Assembly (NCBI GenBank): GCA_036821485.1
Contig: DAISJM010000016.1
Location: forward strand, 3,915 to 67,914
DNA from: DAISJM01 sp036821485
GTDB lineage: Bacteria; Verrucomicrobiota; Kiritimatiellia; CAIQIC01; JAGNIJ01
DNA length: 64,000 bases
Reading direction: 5' to 3'
Shown here: positions 8,440 to 17,977 of the stretch, piece by piece
How positions within the stretch are numbered: the first letter of the stretch is position 1
Layout: each line of letters begins with the position of its first letter
Notes under the pieces: model-generated
Told to the model about the DNA's origin: nothing
Database searches by the model: none
The model's input: the letters and a program-made list of their open reading frames with translations, nothing else
Translations under genes and position numbers: made by a program

Positions 8440-11400
8440 TCAGGTGGCTGCGGGCGGCTCGGGTGTGTCGGTCGGAGCGGGCTCGGTTGAGGTTGTCTGC
8501 TCGGTGACAGATGCAGTTACTGGCTCAGCGGAGGCCGAGCCGGCTGGCTCCGGTTCGTCCTTCTTGCGTTCGTGGCGTGAGAATTTGACCGAGACGATCT
8601 TGGACACACCGCTTTGCTCCATGGTGACGCCGTAGAGCACGCTGGCTGCGCTGATCGTCTGGCGGTTGTGGGTGATGACCACGAACTGTGAGCGGTCGAG
8701 GAATCCCTGTACCACCTTGACGAAGCGGCCGATGTTGGATTCGTCGAGGGCCGCGTCCAACTCGTCCAGCAGGCAGAAGGGGCTGGGTTTCACCATGTAG
8801 AGCGAGAAGAGCAGGGCCACGGCGGTCATGGTGCGCTCGCCACCGGAGAGCAGGGAGACGGTCTGGAGTTTCTTGCCGGGCGGCCGTGCGATGATCTCGA
8901 TGCCGGATTCGAGGACATCCTCCTCGTTCACGAGGACGAGTTTAGCGGAGCCACCGCCGAAGATGCGCTTGAACATCTCCTGGAAGTTGGCGTTCACCTG
9001 CTCAAAGGTCTTGGAGAACATTTCCGTCGTGGTCTTGTTGATGCGGCGGATCATGTCCATGAGCTGCTGCTTGGCCTTCACCAAGTCGTCCTGCTGCTGG
9101 CTCAGGAAGGTGAAGCGTTCCTCAAGTTCGCGGTGTTCCTCGATGGCGACCAGGTTCACCGGGCCCATGGCTTCAAGCTTTGCGCGGATCTCGGCGATAT
9201 TGGTTTCAAGCTGTTCGCGATCGGGCTGGTGGCCGTCCTCCCAGACGGGCTCGGGCTCGGCCAGCATCTGATCGGGGGTGATGTGATAGTCAGCGGAAAT
9301 GCGCTCCACCAGGTTTTGGCGACGGACGCGTTGCTCGGCGACCTCAACATCGATACTGGACTTCCGATTGCGGATGTCATCCATGGCCGCGCGCTTCTCG
9401 CGCAGCACAGAGTCGGCTGCAGCCAACACCTGTAACTTCTCGGCGCGGGCGTGCCGGGCGGCCTCCAACTGCTCGCCAAGACGATTCACGTTGTCTTGCA
9501 TCGGCTGCAGGCGTGCCTCGGTGGTGGTGATGGCCGTCTGGAGATCCTGAATGCGCGATTGGTAGGAATTGATGTCCTGCGAGCGGTTCTGAATCAGCCC
9601 CTCGAGCTCGGCGATGCGGGCCTGCATCGGTTCGATACGGGCGGTCAGGTGTTCGGCTTGCTGGCGGCGTTCGGCAAAGCGGACGCGATAATCGGTGACT
9701 TCGGCCGCGGATACCTGGCGGTCTTGCTCCCGCGAGCGCAGGTCATCGGTCTTGGTGGCGATGGTGCTGCGAACCTGGGCCATGCGGTTGCGCATGTCTT
9801 CGATCTGCTGGTGGATGGCGGAACGGCGACCCTCACCGCTGGAATGCTGCTCGGTCAGCTGTTTGAGTTCCCACGCGACCGTGTCGGACTTTTCGCGAGC
9901 CTGCCCGGCTTCCTGCGAAATGATGTGATTCTCGCCTTCGCGCTGGGAGAGGCGCTTCCGGGCCTCGTCAAATTCATGGCGCGCAGCTTCAAGTCCGGCA
10001 TCGAAGGATTGCTCATCGGTCTTGAGCAGCTTCAGGTTGGCCTCGGCCTGATCCATCTTCTGGCGGATGTCGGCCAGCTCGCGTTCCCATTCGGCGAGTT
10101 GGTGCTCGCGGGCGAGGGGATTAATCTCGTGCGACTCAGGCAGCCAGTACTCAAACGAACCGTTGCCGCGAAGCAAGGCGCCGGTTTGGGTGACGTAGGT
10201 AGCCTCGGGCAGGAGAGGTGTGGGGATATCGCCGACGTCCGACACGACCCGGACGTTGTGAAGAACGCGTTCGGCGAGTGGACGTATTTCGCCTGCGCAC
10301 TGCACGTGATCGAGCAGGCGCTCGCCGGGTCCGTTGAAGAAGGGGGCGGGCGCGGTCTGCGTCTTGACGGAGAGTGCGCGTAGAGAGCCTTCGCCGCGTC
10401 GGCCGATTTCACGAAGGATGTCTATCGCGAAGGCGTCATCACTTACCACGATCGCGTCGAGCCACGCGCGGAGCGCTGCTTCGAGCGCCATGCGGTAGGG
10501 CGGTTCGGCCTGCAGTCGTTCGGCCAGAGAGCCGAGGATCAGGGAGGGGTTGATGCCGAGCACGCCGGGTTCGTCGAGCAGGAGGCGTGCGCCGCCGGGG
10601 AAGCCTTCGGTCTTTGCATCCTTGGAGCCGAGCAATTCGATCTTGGCCTGGCGTGCCGCAGCTGCAGCCCGGAGACCCGCCAGTTCCTTGTCCACCTCTG
10701 CAATGGCCCGCACCTTGTCGGTGCGCTGTGCGGTCATGGTTTGCACGCGTTCGCCGGCGGTCTTTGCTTCCTGCTGCAGCTGCTCCAGACCTCTGGCCAT
10801 GTCGCCTTGCCGGCCTTCAAACGCCTGCACCACGCGTTGAATCTCGCCGTGTTCGGCGGCAAGGCGCTCGCGGCGGATCACCGTTGTCCGTTCCTCGGCT
10901 TCAAGCGTGTGAAGTTCGTTTTGCAGTCGCGCGATGCGGCTTTCGAGATCTACGGACTCGGCGCCGAGTTCGTGGACGAGCTTGCGGAGCTGTTCCAGTT
11001 CGGCATCCTGCTGCACGAGGGCTTCGTTGCGTATGGAAAGTTCCTTCTCCGCGGCATCGCGCGCCGCGACAGCCTGATCCAGTTCGGCGCGATGTTCTTT
11101 GAGTGATCCGCGGTGCTGCTCGAGACGGTTGCGGGCTTCGTTGGCGTCGCGCGAATCACGCTCGGAAAGATCCTTCAGTTCCTGGATGCGGTCCTGATTG
11201 ATGCGGATCAACTCGCGCGCGCGGTCGAGTTCGGTGCGCGATTGGACGGAGGCTTCCATCGCCTCGGCGATTTGTTTCTCCGTGGAGGCGAGATCGGCGC
11301 GGATGGTGCTGGCCTGCTGGTCGTTCTGTTCCAGGTCGGCGCGAACGGCTTCTTCCTGCTCGGTGATCGAGGCGAGGCGTGACTCGAGCGTGGAGATTTC

Positions 11401-12117
11401 TTCGTTCAGCGATGTCAGGCGATCGCGTGTGGCGAAGATGTCGAGCCCGCGCAACTGTTCCTGGAGTTCCTTGTAGCGGCGGGCCTTGCCGGCCTGCCGT
11501 TGGAGCGAGATGATCTGGCGGCGCACCTCGCGGACGATATCCGCCAGGCGGAGAAGGTTGGTCTCCGTATGCTCGAGCTTGCGGATGGCTTCCTTCTTGT
11601 CGGCCTTGAACTTGGTGATGCCGCTGGCTTCCTCGAAGACCTCGCGGCGGTCTTCGGGGCGCGAACTCAGGATCAAGTCGATGCGGCCCTGTTCCATGAG
11701 CGAGTAGGAATTGGTGCCGACGCCGGTGTCCATGAAAAGCCGCTGGATGTCCTTGAGACGGCATGGGGTCTTGTTGATGAAGTACTGGCCTTCGCCGGAG
11801 CGGAACACGCGGCGGGTGATGGTGACTTCGTTGTACTCCGTGCCGAGCGTCTGCTCGCAGTCTGCGAGAGTGATGGAGACCTCGGCCATGCCGAGGGGTT
11901 TGTGCAATTCGGTGCCGTTGAAGATCACGTCCTCCATCTTCGAGCCGCGCAGAGCCTTCGCGCTCTGCTCGCCGAGGACCCATCGGACGGAATCTGAAAT
12001 GTTGCTCTTGCCGCAGCCGTTCGGCCCCACGATGGCCGTCATTCCGGGCTCAAATTCCAGCTTGGTTCGATCCGCGAAACTCTTGAAGCCAACCAACTCC
12101 AGGCTTTTCAGGTACAA
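8440..12117 (-). CDS. smc: Chromosome segregation protein SMC
   Basis: TTG start chosen at 12117: it gives the family's normal N-terminus (LYLKSLELVGFKSF), and AGGAGGT (12126-12132) sits eight bases upstream. An upstream ATG at 12168 would add 17 cysteine-rich residues not found in SMC. The product is 1225 residues: Walker A GPNGCGKS at 31-38, two long coiled coils around a hinge (about residues 500-650), then the ABC signature LLSGGERTM and Walker B FCLLDELDAALDE near the C-terminus. SMC with ScpA/ScpB compacts and segregates chromosomes. The last 30 residues are a Pro/Glu/Ala-rich tail that is probably disordered. Confidence 0.95.
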   Translation of the reverse strand: MYLKSLELVGFKSFADRTKLEFEPGMTAIVGPNGCGKSNISDSVRWVLGEQSAKALRGSKMEDVIFNGTELHKPLGMAEVSITLADCEQTLGTEYNEVTITRRVFRSGEGQYFINKTPCRLKDIQRLFMDTGVGTNSYSLMEQGRIDLILSSRPEDRREVFEEASGITKFKADKKEAIRKLEHTETNLLRLADIVREVRRQIISLQRQAGKARRYKELQEQLRGLDIFATRDRLTSLNEEISTLESRLASITEQEEAVRADLEQNDQQASTIRADLASTEKQIAEAMEASVQSRTELDRARELIRINQDRIQELKDLSERDSRDANEARNRLEQHRGSLKEHRAELDQAVAARDAAEKELSIRNEALVQQDAELEQLRKLVHELGAESVDLESRIARLQNELHTLEAEERTTVIRRERLAAEHGEIQRVVQAFEGRQGDMARGLEQLQQEAKTAGERVQTMTAQRTDKVRAIAEVDKELAGLRAAAAARQAKIELLGSKDAKTEGFPGGARLLLDEPGVLGINPSLILGSLAERLQAEPPYRMALEAALRAWLDAIVVSDDAFAIDILREIGRRGEGSLRALSVKTQTAPAPFFNGPGERLLDHVQCAGEIRPLAERVLHNVRVVSDVGDIPTPLLPEATYVTQTGALLRGNGSFEYWLPESHEINPLAREHQLAEWERELADIRQKMDQAEANLKLLKTDEQSFDAGLEAARHEFDEARKRLSQREGENHIISQEAGQAREKSDTVAWELKQLTEQHSSGEGRRSAIHQQIEDMRNRMAQVRSTIATKTDDLRSREQDRQVSAAEVTDYRVRFAERRQQAEHLTARIEPMQARIAELEGLIQNRSQDINSYQSRIQDLQTAITTTEARLQPMQDNVNRLGEQLEAARHARAEKLQVLAAADSVLREKRAAMDDIRNRKSSIDVEVAEQRVRRQNLVERISADYHITPDQMLAEPEPVWEDGHQPDREQLETNIAEIRAKLEAMGPVNLVAIEEHRELEERFTFLSQQQDDLVKAKQQLMDMIRRINKTTTEMFSKTFEQVNANFQEMFKRIFGGGSAKLVLVNEEDVLESGIEIIARPPGKKLQTVSLLSGGERTMTAVALLFSLYMVKPSPFCLLDELDAALDESNIGRFVKVVQGFLDRSQFVVITHNRQTISAASVLYGVTMEQSGVSKIVSVKFSRHERKKDEPEPAGSASAEPVTASVTEQTTSTEPAPTDTPEPPAAT

Positions 12118-12428
12118 GGCGAAATACCTCCTACACCGGCAACTACAGCACAACAACCCCTTGCGCAACGCAACCTGTTGTCAACAGATCGTTAACAGCG
12201 CAAGGTCTATACCATGTGCGGGTCAGGCCCCGCAACTACTATATGTTGGTATACTAGGCCATATTCGGCTACAAGTTAAGACCAATCGATTGTGTCATGG
12301 GTGGGCGCTTTTCCGTGATTTGTGGCCGTTTTGTCACCTCGTAATTGAGCGTTGCAACGATCCCGGTGCACAAAGAGGATAGGCGGCTGTTTTTCGGCGT
12401 TTCAACGGATGAAAGAGAAGGCTGCAAA
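12118..12428. other. Divergent intergenic region between smc and the M20 peptidase gene
   Basis: 311 bp without a convincing gene. It holds the smc Shine-Dalgarno (12126-12132), a nested dyad (12159-12205), a second hairpin with arms TGCGGG (12217-12222) and CCCGCA (12229-12234) and no T-tract, and an isolated TATACT (12250-12255) without a matching -35. It presumably contains the promoters of both flanking genes. Confidence 0.6.
12159..12205. promoter_or_regulatory. Nested dyad in the smc 5' region
   Basis: Outer arms CCTTGCGC (12159-12166) and GCGCAAGG (12198-12205) are perfectly complementary; inside them AACG and CGTT also pair. The centre is the 13-base palindrome CTGTTGTCAACAG (12175-12187). 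Outer and inner dyads share a centre within one base. There is no T-run, so a terminator is unlikely. It lies 42 bases upstream of the smc start codon and could be an operator or an mRNA leader hairpin; function is inference. Confidence 0.5.
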
Positions 12429-13586
12429 GTGACTGAGCAAGGTCTTGTTTCATTACTGGAGAAGCTGGTTTCCATCCCCAGCGTGGGCGTGATGGAGTCG
12501 GAGGATCCGGCCGTTACGGGTGAGGCGCGCATGGCCGAGTATCTGGCAGGCCACTTGTCGGCGCTCGGGTTTCGCATTGAATGGGAGGATCGGGCTTCCG
12601 GTCGACCCAACCTTATTGCCCGGCATGGCCCCGCTTCGCCCCGGCGCACGGTGATGTTCGAGTCTCACCTGGATACGGTGGGTGTGAGAGGGATGAAGAA
12701 TCCTTTTGCAGCGAGGATAGAAGGTGGGCGGCTTTACGCGCGGGGCTCGTGCGATACGAAGGGGCCGTTGGCGGCCGCGCTGCATGCGTTCACACCGGAG
12801 CTGCTGGGCAAGTTGGCGGCGGCCGGGGTGGGCATCATGGTCGTCGGCGCAATGGGCGAGGAGACAGGCAACATCGGCGCGCTGCGTTTGGTAGAGCGGG
12901 GGTTGGGCGCGGATCACGCGATCATTCTCGAGCCGACGGAACTCGGGGTCGTTCACGCGCACAAGGGTGCGTGTTGGTTCGAGGTCGAGGTCGGTGGCGT
13001 GGCGGCACACGGATCGAATCCCGATCGCGGCAAGAGTGCGATCCTGGGCATGGCGCATGTGATCGAGTTCCTGCAGCGATGGATTGCCGAGGATCAGTAC
13101 GCCATACGCAATGCGTTGCTTGGGTCACCGACGCTGAACATCGGCGAGATTCGCGGCGGCGCCGCCGTGAACATCGTGCCGGATCGTTGTGTGATTAGTG
13201 TCGATCGCCGCACGTTGCCGGAAGAGAAGCATGAAGACGTTCTTGCGCGCGTCGAGGCAGGACTGGGGTCGCTGAAAAAGCAGGGCCTCATCCACTCGTT
13301 TCAGATTCGGATCATCAAAGCGTCCGACGCTTTTGAAACCCGGTGTGAATGCGAACTGGTCAAACGACTGGCTGCGAGTTGCGATCGAGCCGGGGTCGGC
13401 GCGCGCCTGGAGGGCGCGGCGTGGCACAGCGACGCGGGTGCTTTTGCGAAGACGTGTGGTGAGGTGGTGGTGTTCGGTCCGGGGAGCATCAAGCAGGCGC
13501 ACACGGTGGACGAGTTCATTGATTTGGATAGCCTGCGGGCCGGTTGTGATGTAATAAGATTTTTCCTCAGCGGTCTGTTGGAGTGA
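12429..13586 (+). CDS. M20-family metallopeptidase/deacylase (ArgE/DapE/YgeY type)
   Basis: GTG start at 12429 chosen because it gives 385 residues, the family norm; a TTG at 12345 in the same frame would add 28 unusual residues. The catalytic motifs are visible: ESHLDTVG (metal His/Asp) near residue 78, ARGSCDTKGPLAA (bridging Asp) near 107, and GAMGEETGNIGA (Glu pair) near 142. Later come metal-binding EPTE and a C-terminal His (KQAHTVDEF). The family removes acyl or amino-acid groups from small substrates with two zinc ions. No neighbour fixes the substrate. It lies 23 bp before a membrane glycosyltransferase gene. Confidence 0.8.
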   Translation: MTEQGLVSLLEKLVSIPSVGVMESEDPAVTGEARMAEYLAGHLSALGFRIEWEDRASGRPNLIARHGPASPRRTVMFESHLDTVGVRGMKNPFAARIEGGRLYARGSCDTKGPLAAALHAFTPELLGKLAAAGVGIMVVGAMGEETGNIGALRLVERGLGADHAIILEPTELGVVHAHKGACWFEVEVGGVAAHGSNPDRGKSAILGMAHVIEFLQRWIAEDQYAIRNALLGSPTLNIGEIRGGAAVNIVPDRCVISVDRRTLPEEKHEDVLARVEAGLGSLKKQGLIHSFQIRIIKASDAFETRCECELVKRLAASCDRAGVGARLEGAAWHSDAGAFAKTCGEVVVFGPGSIKQAHTVDEFIDLDSLRAGCDVIRFFLSGLLE

Positions 13587-13609
13587 AACGCTAACGAGAG
13601 AGGCCCGTC

Positions 13610-15235
13610 TTGGTTTCGACGCGGTGGGTAATCGGTCTCGGCACGTGCGCGGTCCTGCTCTATGTGTTCTTGGGCGGGATGAACCTGTATTGGGGTGACC
13701 TCAATCAGGACGAGGGCTGGTATCTCTACGCCGCGCGGCAGATTGCCGAGGGTCACGTCGTCTTTCGTGATTTTGCCTTCTCGCAAGGGCCTGTTTTCCC
13801 CTTGGTCTATTCACTGGCCAATTCGTGGGTGGACCGGTGGGGTATCGCGGGTGGGCGCCTGTTCACCGCGTTGCTTGGCTTGGTGGCGGCGTGTCTCGGT
13901 GCTGCCGTGGCAGCGCGCACGGCGCCGGCCCGATGGGGACGTGCTGCGGCTTTGCTGGCATTCATCCTGGCTGGCGTCAGCGTCTACCAGAGTTACTTCA
14001 CGACGATCGTCAAGACCTACGCCCTCTGCTCGGCATTCCTGATGGCGGGTGTGCTGGCGTTGTGTGCGGTGCGTGGGCGGCACGGTGGGGCGGCGGCGAT
14101 GGCCTCCGGTCTTCTGATTGCTCTCGCGGCGGGTACGCGGATTTCGACGGGTATCGCGCTGCCGGTGATCTTCATCTACCTCATTCTGCGGCGCCGGGAG
14201 GTGGGTGATTCGCGCTGGTTCCTGTTTGGCGCGGGTGGTGCGGTCGGATTGCTGCTGTGGTCTCTTCCGTTTATGGTCGTTGCGCCCGAGGCCTTCCGAT
14301 TCTGGATGTTGGAATACCACACTGCGCGGTCGGTGGGCGGCCTGGTGCCCCTGCTGGTGTTCAAGGTCGGGTTTGTCTCGCGACTGTTGCAGGCGTTCTT
14401 TGTTCCGCTGTGTCTCTGGGTGGCCGTCGTGCTCGTGAAACTGCTCAGGCCCGGGACCACGGGCGTGGTCGCGGCGCCGGACCACGTGCCATCGGGATTG
14501 CGCGGTGCGCTGTGGACGGTGTTGGCGGCGATTACGCTGGTGCACTTTTCTGCGCCGTTTCCCTATGAGGATTACCAGGTGGCGGTGATGCCGTTGTTTG
14601 CCGCCGTGCTGGGCGGCGCGATGTGCGCCGTGATCGCCGGATTCACAGAAGGGCGCGACGGTGCTCTCGCTGTTTCGTGGACGCGTTGGTTGCTGGCGAT
14701 GGTGTTGCTTGCGTCGGCTGCTGCCTCGTTCTCATCGCCGATCAATCAGAACTGGGTGATTGCGGGGCGTGACAGGATTTGGTGGAAGCTCCGAAAGGAA
14801 GCCCCGCTGAAGGTGTTGCACGATGTCAGTCTCTGGATCGGCAAGCAGGTGCCGGTCGGCGAATGCGTGCTGCTGACGCAGGACACCTACATTGCGGTGG
14901 AGAGCGGGCTGACCGTTCCGCAAGGATTGGAGATGGGGCCGTTCAGTTACTTTCCGGACATGCCGCGCGAGCGGGCGGAGAAGCTTCGCGTATTGAACCG
15001 CGAGATGCTCGAGGAACTGCTTCGCACAGCGCCGGCTTCGGTGGCGGCCTTCAGTGGCTATGGTTTGGCCATCCGCGCGCCGGAGGTCTCACAGCTCTCC
15101 GCAGATGAACAGATGACCCTCTGGACACTCGTCGGGGAGAACTACGGCGAGATTTGCGAGGTGCCCGATTTCGGCCAAAGCGGGACCATGCTGAAGATCT
15201 TCCGCCGCCGTGACAGGGAGACGCCCGGCTCATGA
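13610..15235 (+). CDS. GT39-like polytopic membrane glycosyltransferase
   Basis: 541 residues with a TTG start preceded by GAGAGAGG. About ten to twelve hydrophobic segments. The first periplasmic loop holds the acidic motif NQDEGWYLYAARQIAEG (residues about 29-45), the DE pair that marks GT-C / PMT (GT39) enzymes using polyprenyl-phosphate sugars. The C-terminal 150 residues are soluble. It probably transfers a lipid-linked sugar on the outer face of the inner membrane. Its stop overlaps the start of the next GT2 gene by 4 bp; that gene could supply the polyprenyl-phosphate sugar. Confidence 0.75.
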   Translation: MVSTRWVIGLGTCAVLLYVFLGGMNLYWGDLNQDEGWYLYAARQIAEGHVVFRDFAFSQGPVFPLVYSLANSWVDRWGIAGGRLFTALLGLVAACLGAAVAARTAPARWGRAAALLAFILAGVSVYQSYFTTIVKTYALCSAFLMAGVLALCAVRGRHGGAAAMASGLLIALAAGTRISTGIALPVIFIYLILRRREVGDSRWFLFGAGGAVGLLLWSLPFMVVAPEAFRFWMLEYHTARSVGGLVPLLVFKVGFVSRLLQAFFVPLCLWVAVVLVKLLRPGTTGVVAAPDHVPSGLRGALWTVLAAITLVHFSAPFPYEDYQVAVMPLFAAVLGGAMCAVIAGFTEGRDGALAVSWTRWLLAMVLLASAAASFSSPINQNWVIAGRDRIWWKLRKEAPLKVLHDVSLWIGKQVPVGECVLLTQDTYIAVESGLTVPQGLEMGPFSYFPDMPRERAEKLRVLNREMLEELLRTAPASVAAFSGYGLAIRAPEVSQLSADEQMTLWTLVGENYGEICEVPDFGQSGTMLKIFRRRDRETPGS

Positions 15236-16005
15236 AGCTGTCCCTTGTCATTCCCGCCTACAACGAAGAGACCCGTCTGAAACCCATGATGGATGATTAT
15301 GTACCGTACTTCGTCGAACGCTACGGGGCGGACGTCGAGTTCATCGTGGTCGTGAACGGTTCGATCGACCGCACGGAAGACGTGGCGCGCGCGTGCGCGG
15401 AGAAGTGTCCGCAGATTCGGCTGGTGGTGGAGCCGCGTAAGGTGGGCAAGGGCGGCGCGATCATGCTGGGCTTCCGCGAGGCGAAGGGCGAACTGGTTGG
15501 ATTTGTGGACGCGGACGACTCCACGCCGCCGGCGGCCTATCAGGATCTGGTCGACCACATCGGTGATGCGGGTGTGATCATTGCCTCGCGCTGGCGGAAA
15601 GAGTCGAAGGTGAGCCCCCGCCAGCCGCTGATGAGGCGCATTGCGTCGCGCATATTTAACCTGCTCATCCGATTGCTCTTCGGGCTGCGGATTTCCGATA
15701 CGCAGTGTGGGGCCAAGCTCATGCGGAGCGACGCGCTGCAGGTGGTGATGCCGCAATTAGGCCTCACGCGTTGGGCGTTCGACGTGGACCTGCTTTTCCA
15801 AATGCATCGGGCGGGCTACCGTGTAATCGAGTGGCCGACGACGTGGCGCGATGTGGCGGGCTCGAAGTTGCAGGTGGCGCGCGTTTCCCTGGAGATGTTT
15901 ATGGCGATTTGCCGATTGAGACTTCTCTACTCACCGCTCCGCTGGATCGTGGGTCTCTACGACCGCACGCTGGGCCGCTTCATACGCCTGAGGCTGACGA
16001 CATGA
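15232..16005 (+). CDS. GT2 glycosyltransferase, dolichyl-phosphate glucosyltransferase-like
   Basis: 257 residues. Starts MKLSLVIPAYNEE, then VVNGSIDRT and the DxD motif VDADDSTPP (about residue 87). The middle matches Alg5/DPG synthase-like enzymes: GKGGAIMLGFREA and ISDTQCGAKLM, with RWAFDVDLL-type ending here as TRWAFDVDLLFQM. No membrane span is obvious. Such enzymes charge polyprenyl phosphate with glucose or a related sugar on the cytoplasmic face. It overlaps the upstream GT39 gene by 4 bp and the flippase gene downstream by 4 bp, indicating a translationally coupled set. Confidence 0.85.
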   Translation: MKLSLVIPAYNEETRLKPMMDDYVPYFVERYGADVEFIVVVNGSIDRTEDVARACAEKCPQIRLVVEPRKVGKGGAIMLGFREAKGELVGFVDADDSTPPAAYQDLVDHIGDAGVIIASRWRKESKVSPRQPLMRRIASRIFNLLIRLLFGLRISDTQCGAKLMRSDALQVVMPQLGLTRWAFDVDLLFQMHRAGYRVIEWPTTWRDVAGSKLQVARVSLEMFMAICRLRLLYSPLRWIVGLYDRTLGRFIRLRLTT

Positions 16006-17282
16006 GTGCTGAAAGAAACGAAGGGCTGCTGCGGCACAGTTTCCTGCTCATGGCGGCGACCCAAGTCGCGAACGTGTCCAACCTGCTTTTCCAGATGGTG
16101 ATGGGGCGGGCGCTCTCGCCGGTGCAGTACGGGATCTTATCCTCGATGCTGGGTGTGGTGCTGGTGGTGGCGACGCCGATGGAAGCGGTGCGAACTGCTT
16201 TCGCGCATTTCGCGGCACGGCTGGCATCGGAGGGGCGGGCGGGGGATGTGCGGGTACTTGTCTGGAGTTGGGTGCGCGGATTGACGGGCTTCGGTGTGCC
16301 GTTGGCGGTGCTGGGGTTGGTGTTCAGCGGTCCGATCTCGCATTTCTTCCGGTTGGAGAGTCGGGTTCCGGTGATCATCACCAGCATCATGATCGGCGGC
16401 TGCCCGTACTTGCCGATCTTCGCCGGCGCACTGCAGGGCATCCAATCTTTTGGCTGGATGGCGGTGTCGCAGCACGGATGGGCAGTGGTGCGTTTGCTGA
16501 CGGGTACCGCGTTGGTGATGTGGATAGGCAGGACGGCTGAATGGGGTCTGGTTGGGCAAACGCTGGGCGTTTGCGCGAGCCTTGCGATGGGGCTGTGGGG
16601 TCTGCATCGCGCGTTGGGTTCGGCGCCCGCGAGTGGCGAGCGGACACGGGGGGTAAAGACCTACTTCTTCTGGTCGCTGATGATTCTCGGCGGATTTGCC
16701 GTGCTGATGAACGCCGACATCATCATGGTGAAGCACTACTTTGAGCCGACGCAGGCAGGCCTGTTCGCGCGGGCGGGGACGATTGGGCGCTCGATCATCT
16801 TCCTCCCGATGCCAATTGCGCTGGCGATGTTCCCCAAGGTGGCCTCACACGGCACGGTCTCGGAGCACAATTGGAAGACGCTGCTGAAGGCGGTGCTGTT
16901 GGCGGGGGTGTTGATCGTGGGGGCGGTGGCGGCATTCTCGCTGTTGGCAAAATGGGCGCTCCTGTTGCTCTTCAACGATCGGGCGCCGACGACGGACATG
17001 ATCCGGCTCGTGCGTTACGTCATGTGGGCCATGAGTCCGCTCAGCATGGTGTTTCTGCTGATGAACTTCGAGCTGGCGCGGCATCGCTTTCGCCAGGCCG
17101 TGTTGCTGCTGCCGTGTGCCGTGGTGTACGTCCTCGGCGTGGCACGTTGGCATGACACGGTGCTGGAAGTGGCGGGGGTGCTGGCGGTCGTGAATCTTTC
17201 GGCCGTTGTGCTGCTCGCGGCGGGATTGCCGTGGCGGAAGTCGGAACGCGGGGATATCGCTCAGCCGACGCCGACCACCTGA
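16002..17282 (+). CDS. Polysaccharide flippase-like membrane protein (MOP superfamily)
   Basis: ATG start at 16002 overlaps the stop of the preceding GT2 gene (ATGA), giving 426 residues; the frame stays open upstream but that part only shadows the GT2 gene. The product has about twelve hydrophobic segments and the Wzx-type opening LLMAATQVANVSNLLFQMVMGRALSPVQYG. It most likely moves lipid-linked sugar across the inner membrane. The 3' end overlaps the convergent GT2 gene by 22 bp. Confidence 0.8.
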   Translation: MSAERNEGLLRHSFLLMAATQVANVSNLLFQMVMGRALSPVQYGILSSMLGVVLVVATPMEAVRTAFAHFAARLASEGRAGDVRVLVWSWVRGLTGFGVPLAVLGLVFSGPISHFFRLESRVPVIITSIMIGGCPYLPIFAGALQGIQSFGWMAVSQHGWAVVRLLTGTALVMWIGRTAEWGLVGQTLGVCASLAMGLWGLHRALGSAPASGERTRGVKTYFFWSLMILGGFAVLMNADIIMVKHYFEPTQAGLFARAGTIGRSIIFLPMPIALAMFPKVASHGTVSEHNWKTLLKAVLLAGVLIVGAVAAFSLLAKWALLLLFNDRAPTTDMIRLVRYVMWAMSPLSMVFLLMNFELARHRFRQAVLLLPCAVVYVLGVARWHDTVLEVAGVLAVVNLSAVVLLAAGLPWRKSERGDIAQPTPTT

Positions 17283-17977
17283 TCGTGCGTCGTGCGCGCA
17301 ATCAGGCGCCGTCGATACCAGAGGAATCCAAAGAGGTCGAACACCGTTCGGGGCAACCGCTGGAGATTGGTGTACTTGGATCGGCCGTACTTGCGGGCCC
17401 GATGATCGACAGGAACTTCCTCGATGCGCCGGCCGTTCAATTTGAAGTACGCCGGAATAAACCGATGCATGCCGTGAAGCGGGGGAAGGTCCGCGACGCA
17501 TTGCCGGCGGAAGGCTCGGAGCGTGCAGCCGGTGTCGCGGACGCCATCCTTGGTCACCCAGTTCCGGATGCGGTTGGCCATGCGTGAGGCGATGCGTCGC
17601 GCGGGGGTGTCCTTCCGGTTTGCCCGGTAGCCGCACACGACGTCGCAGTTTGCGATGCGCTCGACGAGCATGGGGATATCCCGCGGGTTGTTCTGGAGAT
17701 CGCCGTCGAGGGTGACGATTACATCGCCCCTGGCGATGGCCATACCCATCAGCAACGCGGCGCTTTGGCCGCGGTTGTCATTGGAGCGAATGCCGCGAAT
17801 GAGGGGGTTCTCGGTCGAGGCCTTCTGGATCTCTTCCCAGGCATTGTCGGTGCTGCCGTCGTCGGCGAGGATGATCTCGCTGTCGGGCAAGGCGGCAAGC
17901 GCCTCGCGTAATTCGCGGGCGAGAATTGAAATGCTCTCCTGCTCGTTATAGACTGGCACGACAACTGAGATTTGCAT
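17261..17977 (-). CDS. GT2 glycosyltransferase, polyprenyl-phosphate mannose synthase-like
   Basis: ATG at 17977 gives 238 residues starting MQISVVVPVYNEQES; an ATG three codons upstream is also possible. Motifs: LADDGSTDN, then TLDGDLQNNPRDIP (DxD in DGDLQ), then GYRANRKDTPARR, typical of DPM1/GtrB-like enzymes. No clear C-terminal membrane span: the tail (FDLFGFLWYRRRL) is only moderately hydrophobic. Probably makes polyprenyl-phosphate sugar for the GT39-like neighbours. No Shine-Dalgarno is visible. It is divergent from, and abuts, the next gene. Confidence 0.8.
   Translation of the reverse strand: MQISVVVPVYNEQESISILARELREALAALPDSEIILADDGSTDNAWEEIQKASTENPLIRGIRSNDNRGQSAALLMGMAIARGDVIVTLDGDLQNNPRDIPMLVERIANCDVVCGYRANRKDTPARRIASRMANRIRNWVTKDGVRDTGCTLRAFRRQCVADLPPLHGMHRFIPAYFKLNGRRIEEVPVDHRARKYGRSKYTNLQRLPRTVFDLFGFLWYRRRLIARTTHDQVVGVG

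Noticed and set aside
9451..10383. 310-codon plus-strand frame inside smc
   Set aside because: Antisense to the coiled-coil part of SMC; coiled-coil codons often leave such frames.
12118..12168. Upstream ATG start for smc
   Set aside because: Adds 17 Cys/Arg-rich residues ahead of the conserved start; TTG 12117 has a perfect ribosome site.
12217..12234. Terminator hairpin before the M20 gene
   Set aside because: Six-base stem without a following T-run.
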